A program made the position numbers and the translations under genes. Positions 15,946 to 24,021 of a stretch of DNA of 64,000 nucleotides are shown here, piece by piece. This DNA comes from Hwanghaeella grinnelliae (GTDB lineage: Bacteria > Pseudomonadota > Alphaproteobacteria > UBA8366 > Aestuariispiraceae), in the NCBI RefSeq assembly GCF_004005845.1, contig NZ_SADE01000001.1:1674001-1738000 (forward strand). The letters run 5' to 3'. The notes beneath the pieces are model-generated. The model ran no database searches, had not been told where the DNA came from, and worked only from the letters and a program-made list of their open reading frames with translations. Within the stretch, counting starts at the first letter, position 1, and every line of letters starts with the position of its first letter.

Positions 15946-16796
15946 TACGGTGACCCGCCGCCCATCGCGAAACTGATCGCCGCAGCCGCGATGGCGGGCG
16001 GGAAGGCGAGGATGGCGACTTTGACGCTATAGACGACGCTGCCCGCCAAGGTATCGTCGGCATGCCATCCCAAGTGATTGGCCAGGTGAACCGATACGTA
16101 GCACAGCGGCAGGGGCAGCAGGGCCCAAGGCGAAACATCCGTCAGGAACAGTGCCTGGGCGGCAAGCGGCCCCAGGACGACGATGGCCGCCGCGGCAAGC
16201 GCCGGGCCGAGCCTGATGCGCATGGCGATCGGTTCGGCCAGGATCGTCGCGCCGATGGCGACCGCGAGAGCGATGGCGAAAAATCCGCTTGTCGCCGTTC
16301 CACCGAATATCAGGACAAGGCCGAGGCCCATTGCCGCCGCACCGTGCGCGACGCGGGAAAGCGCGGTTGTCGTGGACTGTGCCAGGGTTGTCAGGGCGGC
16401 GAACAGCAATCCGACCGAAAACAGCGCGGCGAGCGCCCATTCGAGGCCGTCGAAGCGGGGAATCAGGCGCTCCAGAACCCATGCCGTGCCGCCGAAAGCG
16501 CCGATGATGGGCAGCAGCCATCCCTCCGTGCCGAGATGTTCACCCCGCCCGTAATAGACCAGGATCAGCACCGCCCCGGCGAGGATTGGCGCATAAAACA
16601 GTTTCTGTACCGATGAGGTCGGCGGGAAGGCCGGGACATCGCTGATTGCCGCATAACATCCGGCGAACCCAGCGATAACGCCCAGGATAAGAAGCAGACG
16701 GCACATCCGCACCGAGGAACTCTTGCCGGCAACCAGGGCAAGCACGCCCGCAGCGATGGCCGGTATGGCTACCAAATTCGTCAGCATTTCCAACAT
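15942..16796 (-). CDS. Polytopic membrane protein, unknown function
   Basis: 284 residues, nearly all hydrophobic: about eight to nine predicted membrane segments (for example LVAIPAIAAGVLALVAG, LLLILGVIAGFAGCYAAI, ALAALFSVGLLFAALTTLA, GLGLVLIFGGTAT, AAAAIVVLGPLAAQALFL). Conserved-looking polar residues are few: HLGTEGWLLP, RVAHGAA and NHLGWHADD. Not recognised. It lies 46 bases after the CDP-alcohol phosphotransferase gene and is coupled to the GNAT gene, so it probably serves the same envelope pathway. Confidence 0.65.
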   Translation of the reverse strand: MLEMLTNLVAIPAIAAGVLALVAGKSSSVRMCRLLLILGVIAGFAGCYAAISDVPAFPPTSSVQKLFYAPILAGAVLILVYYGRGEHLGTEGWLLPIIGAFGGTAWVLERLIPRFDGLEWALAALFSVGLLFAALTTLAQSTTTALSRVAHGAAAMGLGLVLIFGGTATSGFFAIALAVAIGATILAEPIAMRIRLGPALAAAAIVVLGPLAAQALFLTDVSPWALLPLPLCYVSVHLANHLGWHADDTLAGSVVYSVKVAILAFPPAIAAAAISFAMGGGSPY

Positions 16797-16842
16797 GGTC
16801 CGGTCCCTTCGACGGTTGTCCGACCACTATGCCGCGATTCCA

Positions 16843-17649
16843 CTAGGCGTGTTGACGTTTCATTAGAGAAATCACATCGACAGCGAAGGAGTAGAACAAA
16901 AGCGCCAGCGACAAGGCCGCGATCCATAGGCTCAAGCCGGGTGGAATGATGGGGGCCAGGCAGACGACAAGCGACACGACCTGAATGACGCAAACCGTCT
17001 TGCGGCGGATGCTGGGGCCAAGCGGCGCGCGCAGGCGGTCCACAAACAGTCCCGTAAAGACGAACAGGTACCGTAACAGGCCGGACAGGACGATCCAGGG
17101 GCCTGCCTTGCCTTGGTCTACCACCAGAATGGCCAGGATCAGGATGAAGGCCGCGTCCGTCTCCTGGTCGAATAAGGCGCCGAATGGGCTGTCGTCCCCA
17201 TTTCGGCGGGCATACCAGCCGTCGAACCCGTCCATGATCAGTGCGAAGGAACTCACTGCAACGAAGGTCCAGGCGGCGGAGGCACTCCAGGCCTGCCCGA
17301 TCGCCCCGGCGACCAGGCAGATCAAGACCCCGCGGCCCATTGTAATCGCATTGGCCGCGCCGAATCCGCCGGATTTCAGCGCGGAACGGTCCCGGAACCG
17401 GTAAAGGCCAAAGCCGATCGCCGCCACGAGGACGATGAAGGCGGATAGGGAATAGGTGATGTACAGATCCGTGAAGGCGAACAGGCGCGGCATCAGCAGC
17501 AGCCCGCCGGTCAACAGCATGGCTGCCCATAAGAAATGCAGCGCAGGCCACGCTTTTCCGCCCAGGGCCGGCAGATGGGCCATGTCGAGCGTGTTGCCGG
17601 ATTGTCTATCGTCTTTACGGATCATCGGAAACTCGGTAGCCAGAACCAT
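16843..17649 (-). CDS. CDP-alcohol phosphatidyltransferase-family protein
   Basis: 268 residues with about six membrane segments. The full CDP-alcohol phosphotransferase signature DGxxAR-x8-Gx3Dx3D is present as DGFDGWYARR...GALFDQETD (about 140-165). These enzymes move a phospho-alcohol from a CDP-activated donor to an acceptor. The signature sits in the middle of the protein, with two extra N-terminal membrane segments. The start is 24 bases from the divergent dehydrogenase start; a Met at 17625 is an alternative. Acceptor and donor unknown; context suggests a glycoconjugate or unusual phospholipid. Confidence 0.85.
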   Translation of the reverse strand: MVLATEFPMIRKDDRQSGNTLDMAHLPALGGKAWPALHFLWAAMLLTGGLLLMPRLFAFTDLYITYSLSAFIVLVAAIGFGLYRFRDRSALKSGGFGAANAITMGRGVLICLVAGAIGQAWSASAAWTFVAVSSFALIMDGFDGWYARRNGDDSPFGALFDQETDAAFILILAILVVDQGKAGPWIVLSGLLRYLFVFTGLFVDRLRAPLGPSIRRKTVCVIQVVSLVVCLAPIIPPGLSLWIAALSLALLFYSFAVDVISLMKRQHA

Positions 17650-17673
17650 TCTTTACTTGAGTTGCAAAGAAAT

Positions 17674-18687
17674 ATGGATGCTTCGCCCAATAAACCAACG
17701 CTTTTATCTAGATCTTTTTGGATAGAGGAACCCGGAATCGGGGCCATTCGCTCGTCCGAACTGGATTGTTCGAACGTGAAGGTTGCAGAAGAGGTTCTGA
17801 TCCAGGCCCGGTTCGGCGCGCTGAGCCGTGGAACGGAATCCTGCGTGTTTCAGGGTAGGGTGCCCGAAACGGAATGGACCCGTATGCGCTGCCCCTTTCA
17901 GGAGGGCGATTTTCCGGGGCCGGTGAAGTACGGCTATATCTCCGTTGGGCGTGTGCTGGACGGACCGGCGGATCTGACGGAGCGGGACGTTTTCTGCCTG
18001 TATCCGCATCAAACACTCTATACGGTTCCGGCCAGCGCGGTCACGCCCTTGCCCGACGGTGTGCCGGCGGAACGGGCGGTACTGGCCGCCAATATGGAAA
18101 CCGCGGTGAATGTCATCTGGGATGCCGCGCCGGTAGCGGGGGACACGGTGACAGTTGTTGGCGGCGGTGTCCTCGGCTGCCTGATTGCTTATCTGGCGAA
18201 GCGGGTCCCGGATGTCGCGGTGTCGGTTGTCGATCCGGATGCGCTTAAAGAGACGATATATCAATCTATTGGAGTTGATTTCTGCCATCCTGATAAAGCG
18301 CAAGGTGGGCGGGATATCGTCATCCATACCAGCGCGACGGAGGCAGGGTTGCGCCTGTGCCTGACCCTGGCACGCGACGAAGGACGGATTGTCGAGGCCA
18401 GTTGGTATGGCGACCGGGAGGTCACGCTGCCCCTTGGACAGGACTTCCATTCACGACGCCTTCAATTGATCGGATCGCAGGTCGGCATGGTATCTCCCGC
18501 CAAGCGCTCTACCTACAGCTATGCGGACAGGATGGCCCTGGCGCTCGGCTATTTGACCGATCCTGTCCTGGACACGCTTTTCACGCATGAGATCGCGTTC
18601 GACGACCTGCCGGAGCGGTTGCCGGAATTCGCGGTGAACGGAAGCGGGGTGGCCTGCGTCCGAATCCGCTATCCAGACGACACTTGA
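17674..18687 (+). CDS. MDR-superfamily (zinc-less) dehydrogenase
   Basis: 337 residues from the ATG at 17674; the upstream in-frame extension overlaps the divergent gene and lacks dehydrogenase features. Medium-chain dehydrogenase layout: N-terminal GroES-like part (FGALSRGTESCVFQGRVP, GYISVGRVLDGP), then a Rossmann fold with VVGGGVLGCLIAYLAKR (about 160-176) and VSVVDPD. The usual catalytic and structural zinc Cys/His ligands are not recognisable. Related proteins are annotated as zinc-binding alcohol dehydrogenases. First gene of a five-gene operon. Confidence 0.8.
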   Translation: MDASPNKPTLLSRSFWIEEPGIGAIRSSELDCSNVKVAEEVLIQARFGALSRGTESCVFQGRVPETEWTRMRCPFQEGDFPGPVKYGYISVGRVLDGPADLTERDVFCLYPHQTLYTVPASAVTPLPDGVPAERAVLAANMETAVNVIWDAAPVAGDTVTVVGGGVLGCLIAYLAKRVPDVAVSVVDPDALKETIYQSIGVDFCHPDKAQGGRDIVIHTSATEAGLRLCLTLARDEGRIVEASWYGDREVTLPLGQDFHSRRLQLIGSQVGMVSPAKRSTYSYADRMALALGYLTDPVLDTLFTHEIAFDDLPERLPEFAVNGSGVACVRIRYPDDT

Positions 18688-18716
18688 ACCACTTCAGCCT
18701 TGGAAGGACTCTCCCC

Positions 18717-19127
18717 ATGTTTGCCCTGACCGTCCGCGATCACTTGATGATCGCTCATAGCTTTACCGGAGAAGTCTTTGGTCCGGCACAAAAACTCCAC
18801 GGCGCCACATATATTGTCGATGTCGAGTTTCAGTGCGCTGAGCTGGACGCGGACGGCCTCGTCGTGGATATCGGTCTGGCGTCCCAGGCCCTGTCGAAGG
18901 TGATGGAAACCTATAACTACAAGAACCTGGACGAGGTGCCGAGCTTGTCGGGCATGAACACGACCACCGAACAAATGGCGAAGGTGGTCTTCGACGACAT
19001 GGCCGCGCGGATCGCCGCCGGCGATTTGGGGCCGGGCGGCCCGCGCCTGTCGGGCATGAAGGTCAGCCTGCACGAATCCCACATTGCTTGGGCTAGCTAT
19101 GAAGGCGCGCTGGGAAACGGGGCCTGA
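18717..19127 (+). CDS. 6-pyruvoyl-tetrahydropterin synthase-like protein with altered active site
   Basis: 136 residues from the ATG at 18717 (GGAAGGA ribosome site). The PTPS/QueD fold is recognisable: MIAHSFTG, KLHGATYIVDVEF, GLVVDIG, YNYKNLDEVPS, NTTTEQMAKVVFD and VSLHESHIAWASY. Against the canonical enzyme, the second zinc His of HGH is Ala (HGATY), the catalytic Cys before it is missing, and the DH-x-L motif reads NYKNLD; the late TTTE and HES acidic residues are kept. It therefore probably does not make pyruvoyl- or carboxy-tetrahydropterin in the usual way. Second gene of the operon; from memory this variant recurs beside the same neighbours in other alphaproteobacteria. Confidence 0.75.
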   Translation: MFALTVRDHLMIAHSFTGEVFGPAQKLHGATYIVDVEFQCAELDADGLVVDIGLASQALSKVMETYNYKNLDEVPSLSGMNTTTEQMAKVVFDDMAARIAAGDLGPGGPRLSGMKVSLHESHIAWASYEGALGNGA

Positions 19128-19168
19128 TGCCCTTCTGACTGTTGGCTGACCGTTAGAAAGGCCCGCTC

Positions 19169-20236
19169 GTGGCGCAGAACCAAACCATCCATTTCATCTT
19201 TCCCGGTGACCCGGATACCCGAACGGGCGGATACGCCTATGGGCGCGAGATCGTCGCTGCGATGCGGCGGGCGGGGGCCAAGGTCCAGGTCGTGGCCTTG
19301 CCGGATGGCTTTCCGGTACCGACGGATGATATCCGACGGCGGGCCGCGGGCATGCTCGCCGAAATACCCGATGGCGCCGCTGTGATCTTCGACGGACTGG
19401 CCTGCGGGGTGTTGCCGGAAGAAACAGCGGCCCTGAGTGCCCGCACGCGTCTCACCGCACTGGTTCATCACCCGCTCGCAGATGAGTCGGGACTTGAGGA
19501 AAGTGAATCAAGGCGCTTGTTTGAAAGTGAAAAACAAAGTCTGACATATGCTCGTCATGTGATTGTGACCAGCGGCTATACCGCTTTGCGGCTGCGCGAT
19601 TTTGGGGTTGAGGATGACCGTGTCACGGTGATTGAACCGGGCACGGAAGCTGCTCCCTTGGCGCGGGGGACGTATCCCGATGGACCTGTTTCCCTGCTGG
19701 CTGTCGCCAGCGTGACGCCGCGCAAAGGATATCCCGACCTGTTGCAAGCCTTGAAGCCGCTGGGAGATCTGGACTGGCGCTTGGACTGTGTCGGCGGTCT
19801 TGAGATGAGCCCGGCGCATGCCCGGGGCGTTCTGGCGAAGGCGGCGGATTTCGGCGACCGGGTTCGGTTTCATGGGGCGCTGCCGCCTGATGCCTTGCCC
19901 CCCTTGTATGACAGTGCGGATCTGTTCGTATCGCCGTCGCATTACGAAGGGTATGGCATGGCAATCGCCGAAGCGGCGGCCTGCGGCTTGCCGATCCTGG
20001 CCGCGTCCGGCGGCGCCGTGCCCTTTACCACCGCCGGGCGCGCGGCCCGCTTGATTAAACCCGGCGACATTTCCGGCCTTTCCGCTGCGTTGAAGGGGCT
20101 GATTGGCGATCCGAAGGCCCGCCAGGGCTTGCGGGAGGCTTCCCTGGCGGCACGGAAAGAGCTGCCCACATGGGATGATTCCGGAATGCGCTGCTTTTTA
20201 TTAATGCGTGGCTTGGCGAAGGACGACCAAACATGA
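19169..20236 (+). CDS. GT4-type glycosyltransferase
   Basis: 355 residues from a GTG with AGAAAGG upstream. GT-B layout: N-terminal TRTGGYAYGREIVAAMRRAG, mid-protein VIVTSGYTALRLRDFGV and VTVIEPGTE, then AVASVTPRKGYPDLLQAL (donor-domain start) and PSHYEGYGMAIAEAAACGLPILA (about 252-274), the nucleotide-sugar motif of GT4. It transfers a sugar from an NDP-sugar in the cytoplasm. Its stop overlaps the start of the methyltransferase by four bases (ATGA), so the two are translationally coupled. Confidence 0.88.
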   Translation: MAQNQTIHFIFPGDPDTRTGGYAYGREIVAAMRRAGAKVQVVALPDGFPVPTDDIRRRAAGMLAEIPDGAAVIFDGLACGVLPEETAALSARTRLTALVHHPLADESGLEESESRRLFESEKQSLTYARHVIVTSGYTALRLRDFGVEDDRVTVIEPGTEAAPLARGTYPDGPVSLLAVASVTPRKGYPDLLQALKPLGDLDWRLDCVGGLEMSPAHARGVLAKAADFGDRVRFHGALPPDALPPLYDSADLFVSPSHYEGYGMAIAEAAACGLPILAASGGAVPFTTAGRAARLIKPGDISGLSAALKGLIGDPKARQGLREASLAARKELPTWDDSGMRCFLLMRGLAKDDQT

Positions 20237-21057
20237 CCGGACCGTTGGAAAGTTTCGACGCGGATTGGCTGACATTGCGGGAACCAGCGGATGCCGCGGC
20301 GAGGTCTCCCGTCCTGGCTGGAATTTTGTCCGCATGGCTGCTGGATACGCTGTCCGGACGCCGTATCGCCTCCGTTGTCGATTTTGGGGCCGGAACCGGG
20401 TCGGCCATGCGCTGGCTCGCGCCGCGTCTGCCGGTGCCGCAGTCTTGGCGCCTGGTCGATGGGGATGCGGGGTTGCTGGAACGCGCCAAGGATACTGTAC
20501 CGCTTCCCGTTGCCGGCATCGAAACGACGCTGGCGGACCTGCGGGACGCCGATATGGTGGGTTTGATCGGCGGGGCGGATGTGCTTTCGGCCTCGGCGCT
20601 GCTGGATCTTGTTTCCGCCGCTTGGATCGACCGGCTCGTGGCCGCATGCGCGGAGACCGGGACCGCGGCCTGGCTGACGCTTTCCGTTGACGGGGCGGAT
20701 GCCTGGTTTCCGGCGTTGCGCGGGGATTGGGCCGCGGGCAGGGCCTTTGCGCGTGATCAGGCCCGGGACAAGGGGTTTGGACCATCATTGGGTCCAGCGG
20801 CTGTTTCGTACGCCGCCCTGCGGTTCCGGGATGCGGGGTTCAAGGTTGGAAAGGCGAAAAGCGACTGGCGCCTTGGGCCCGGCGCGGCGGCGTTGCAGCA
20901 GGAATTGCTGCGCGGGCACGCCCTGGCGGCCATGGGCGCGGATCCGGCCCGGGGCAGAATTCATGAGGCCTGGGCGCATCGCCGTCTTTACGAAATCGCT
21001 GCCGGTCGCGGCGGTGTCCGGATCGGGCACACCGATTTGCTGGCGCTGCCCGCATGA
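20233..21057 (+). CDS. Class I SAM-dependent methyltransferase
   Basis: 274 residues. SAM-binding motif I VVDFGAGTGSAMRWLAPRL (about 48-66), then WRLVDGDAGLLERA (motif II acidic loop) and GIETTLADLRD. DVLSASALLDLVSAAWIDRL follows where motif IV lies. Sandwiched by ATGA overlaps between the glycosyltransferase and the flippase-like gene, so it probably methylates the product of this pathway. Confidence 0.82.
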   Translation: MTGPLESFDADWLTLREPADAAARSPVLAGILSAWLLDTLSGRRIASVVDFGAGTGSAMRWLAPRLPVPQSWRLVDGDAGLLERAKDTVPLPVAGIETTLADLRDADMVGLIGGADVLSASALLDLVSAAWIDRLVAACAETGTAAWLTLSVDGADAWFPALRGDWAAGRAFARDQARDKGFGPSLGPAAVSYAALRFRDAGFKVGKAKSDWRLGPGAAALQQELLRGHALAAMGADPARGRIHEAWAHRRLYEIAAGRGGVRIGHTDLLALPA

Positions 21058-21974
21058 CAGGGCTCCACCCCCGCCTGTCATTCGTTCTGAAGCTTCTTGT
21101 TTGCCTGCTGTTGCTCGGCTTTGTCTGGCAGGTGGCCGGCGGGCCGGAAATACTGATCGCGCTGGGCGGCGCGGACCCGGTCTGGTTGGCGGCGGGCTTC
21201 GGTTTGATCCTGCCGCAGACCGTCCTGTCCGCAGTCCGCTGGCGATTGGTGGCCGCTCGATTGGGCGTGACGATCGGCACAAAAGCCGCCATCTCGGAAT
21301 ACTATATCGCCATCTTCCTGAACCAGGTTCTGCCGGGCGGTGTCGCAGGCGATATCACCCGTGTGACACGGCATGGTTCCGCCCTTCGAAAAAGCGCCTT
21401 GGCACATGAGGGGACCGGTGGGCGGGGATACGGCGTCGCGGCCAAGGCGGTCGTCTATGAACGCACGGTGGGCCAGATTGCTATGGTGGCCCTGTCTATT
21501 CCCGGACTGGCCCTATGGCGGGCGGAAGCCGCCTGGATCGCGGGGGGGATACTGGCCGTCCTGCTGGCTTTGGCTATCTTGGCGCCGGTCAAGGGCTGGA
21601 TCGGGCGGCAGATAGGGGATTTCCGGAAAGCCGTCCTCAAACAAGACGTGATCGTCAGGCAAGCGATGCTCTCGGGATTGATTGCGGGAAGCTATGTACT
21701 GGTTTTCTGGTGCTGCGTGCGCGCGCTCGGCATTTCCTTTTCCGCGGGAACGGCGCTCACCGTTCTGCCGCCCGCCTTATTGGCGATGGCGATCCCGATC
21801 ACGCCGGCCGGTTGGGGGCTGCGCGAGGCCGCCGCCGTCGGCATGTGGATTGCCGCCGGGATGCAGGCAGGTGACGCGGCGGCGGCGTCAATTCTCTACG
21901 GTCTGGTAAACTTGGCCGGCGCGTTGCCGGGGGCTGCTTTCCTGGCAGTGGGACCCAGGACCGGGAACACCTGA
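21054..21974 (+). CDS. Lysylphosphatidylglycerol-synthase-TM / UPF0104-type membrane protein
   Basis: 306 residues with about eight membrane segments. Family motifs: SAVRWRLVAARLG, SEYYIAIFLNQVLPGGVAGDITRV, VYERTVGQIAM and ITPAGWGLREAAAVG. This is the flippase-like domain of MprF without the synthase domain; stand-alone members sit next to glycosyltransferases and are thought to help move lipid-linked products across the membrane. Last gene of the five-gene operon, with an ATGA overlap to the methyltransferase; only 20 bases separate it from the convergent sulfatase-like gene. Confidence 0.82.
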   Translation: MTGLHPRLSFVLKLLVCLLLLGFVWQVAGGPEILIALGGADPVWLAAGFGLILPQTVLSAVRWRLVAARLGVTIGTKAAISEYYIAIFLNQVLPGGVAGDITRVTRHGSALRKSALAHEGTGGRGYGVAAKAVVYERTVGQIAMVALSIPGLALWRAEAAWIAGGILAVLLALAILAPVKGWIGRQIGDFRKAVLKQDVIVRQAMLSGLIAGSYVLVFWCCVRALGISFSAGTALTVLPPALLAMAIPITPAGWGLREAAAVGMWIAAGMQAGDAAAASILYGLVNLAGALPGAAFLAVGPRTGNT

Positions 21975-21994
21975 ATTGCTCGGGTGAGGGACCG

Positions 21995-23674
21995 TCAGGA
22001 CGCCGCGCCGAAGGGGCGCGCACATCCCTCGGCAGGGCCGCGGTCCCCGAAATGGGCGACCATGCGCTGAAGGATCCAATCCATTCCGTACAGAACCTCG
22101 CCTCGTTTCGGGGCAAGGCCCGGTCGGTATCCGTCGGCCAGGAAGCAGGCGATCAGGTCCTTGCGGCCGCTGATCACATGGATTGGCGCTGCCCGTCCGC
22201 CCAGATTGCCGCTGACCACGCTCCAGGGCTGATGATCGCCCAGGATAATCACCAAATCATCCGGCTTTGTGTGACGTTCCGCGAAATCGAGCGCGGCGCG
22301 CAGGCTGTATGCAGCCCCGGCAATGTATCCATCCGCCGGGTCCGCCCAGTCCGCTCGTGTGAAACTGCCTGCGGCCTCCGCCGCTGGGGCCCAGACGCTG
22401 CCATCCAGAATCTTGGTACGATCTTCGATGAACGGGGGTATCGGCCGGAAGGGATAGTGGCTGGAAATCAAAGCCAATTGGACAAAGTTGGGGCGGTCCT
22501 TGGAGATCAGCTCGGGGATCCGTTCCAAAGTGAACTGGTCTGGAATGCCGAAATAGCCAAACCGCACGCCGCCATAATCCAGGTCGCCCGCCGTATACAC
22601 ATGGTCGAACCGCAACAATCGGCTTTCAGGCCAATAGCGCTGAATGCCCGGCATGACCAGAGATGTTTCATAACCGCTGCGCCGCAGGATTTGGGTCATC
22701 GTGTCCAGGTCCGACCGCAGATAGGCGCGATATTCAAGGTTCGTGTCGATCCATGCGCCGGCGGTCGATGTCAGATGGGCCAGCCAACTCAATCCCCCGT
22801 AAGTCGGGGATTCCAGCAATGTGCTTACCGCTTCCCGTCCGTTGCCGTTCAGCGTGTCGTCGTAGCGATCATAAAGGCCTTCGATGACGGCACGGTGTTC
22901 GTCGCGTTCCAAAAGGCTGGCGCCATAGGATTCGACGAATATCAGATAGACATTCGTTCCGGCGAGCCGGGGCAGCGTGGTTTCACCATCCCGCACTTCA
23001 CCACGTTGTTGGCGGTATTCATCCACGACAGCGCGTCCGTCATCGAACCAGAGGCTGATGATCTTGGCATGGTATGAGGCGGCCTGGATCGCCGGCGCGG
23101 AACTGGCCATCGCCGTGCTGGTGACGATGCCGGTGAGGTCTACCGCCTGCGCGGCGACCAGCAGGGTCAATCCGGCGACCGCCTTTTTCATGCCGGCAGG
23201 CGGTGCAAGAGATTCCATTTGCGCGCCAAGGTAACGCGCGGCGAGGGCGAACAGGCCGACCGTGCCCGCCAAAATGGCGAGGACCGCAAGGGTGAGGGGC
23301 GCGACGATGAACCACCCCATGGAGACGGCCATCAGTTCCAGAACGTGCGGGATCTGCGCAGCATCGAAGATCAGGTCGATGGTCCGTCCGTAAATTGCGC
23401 TGCTGGCGACATCGATCAGGTGAAGCAACGCACCGACCGACAAGAAAATCGCGGCAAACGGCAATCCAACACGTTTGAACGATGGCCATGTGGCATTCGC
23501 TGCAAGGCACAGAAGTACGATCGCTACTTCAATGGGCAATTTGGGTCTTACAAGCCAGTTTTGACCGTAGATATTAAACTCTATGTTGAAAAAAAGGATG
23601 AGCAGACCCGTCACCGCGAGGAGCTTGATGGTGCAGTGTAATTTGGTGGGGTTTGCTGAACGTCTGCGATCCAT
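21995..23674 (-). CDS. LtaS/sulfatase-type membrane hydrolase-transferase
   Basis: 559 residues from the ATG at 23674 (GAGAAG ribosome site); an in-frame GTG at 23764 is less likely. About five N-terminal membrane segments (roughly 10-200), then a periplasmic alkaline-phosphatase-superfamily domain: NVYLIFVESYGASLL (metal Glu), SPTYGGLSWLAHLTS with the likely Ser/Thr nucleophile, PNFVQLALISSHYPF and VIILGDHQP (metal Asp-His). LtaS and EptA relatives move phospho-alcohol head groups onto lipids or glycans. Convergent with the flippase-like gene, and a natural partner for the CDP-alcohol phosphotransferase. Confidence 0.82.
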   Translation of the reverse strand: MDRRRSANPTKLHCTIKLLAVTGLLILFFNIEFNIYGQNWLVRPKLPIEVAIVLLCLAANATWPSFKRVGLPFAAIFLSVGALLHLIDVASSAIYGRTIDLIFDAAQIPHVLELMAVSMGWFIVAPLTLAVLAILAGTVGLFALAARYLGAQMESLAPPAGMKKAVAGLTLLVAAQAVDLTGIVTSTAMASSAPAIQAASYHAKIISLWFDDGRAVVDEYRQQRGEVRDGETTLPRLAGTNVYLIFVESYGASLLERDEHRAVIEGLYDRYDDTLNGNGREAVSTLLESPTYGGLSWLAHLTSTAGAWIDTNLEYRAYLRSDLDTMTQILRRSGYETSLVMPGIQRYWPESRLLRFDHVYTAGDLDYGGVRFGYFGIPDQFTLERIPELISKDRPNFVQLALISSHYPFRPIPPFIEDRTKILDGSVWAPAAEAAGSFTRADWADPADGYIAGAAYSLRAALDFAERHTKPDDLVIILGDHQPWSVVSGNLGGRAAPIHVISGRKDLIACFLADGYRPGLAPKRGEVLYGMDWILQRMVAHFGDRGPAEGCARPFGAAS

Positions 23675-24021
23675 TTTTGGACTTCTCGCCGGGAAATGAT
23701 GCTGATCGAAAATTGCCGGTGACCGGCGCGAAATGGGTAACTTCAATTCATCGTTTGGGTTCACGACCTAGACGCAAGTCCTAATACAGGCAATTGGTCC
23801 AGTACAAAATCCTGATATTGCCCGTATGGGAATAAATGCCAGGACCATCTCGCAAAAAACCATAAATTAGAGGGTGCTAAACTCGTCGTTAACGAATTGC
23901 GTGGCATCAAGACGGTAAGACAGGGGGCCGTTGTCGTCCGACGCGGCTTTCATATTGAAAGTGACGTACCGAGCAGAGGCGAAGACCTTGGCTAGCGACC
24001 CGAATAGTCCGGAATAGGTCA

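Noticed and set aside
22052-23077. Plus-strand 341-codon open frame
   Set aside because: Antisense of the LtaS/sulfatase-type gene; no recognisable motifs.
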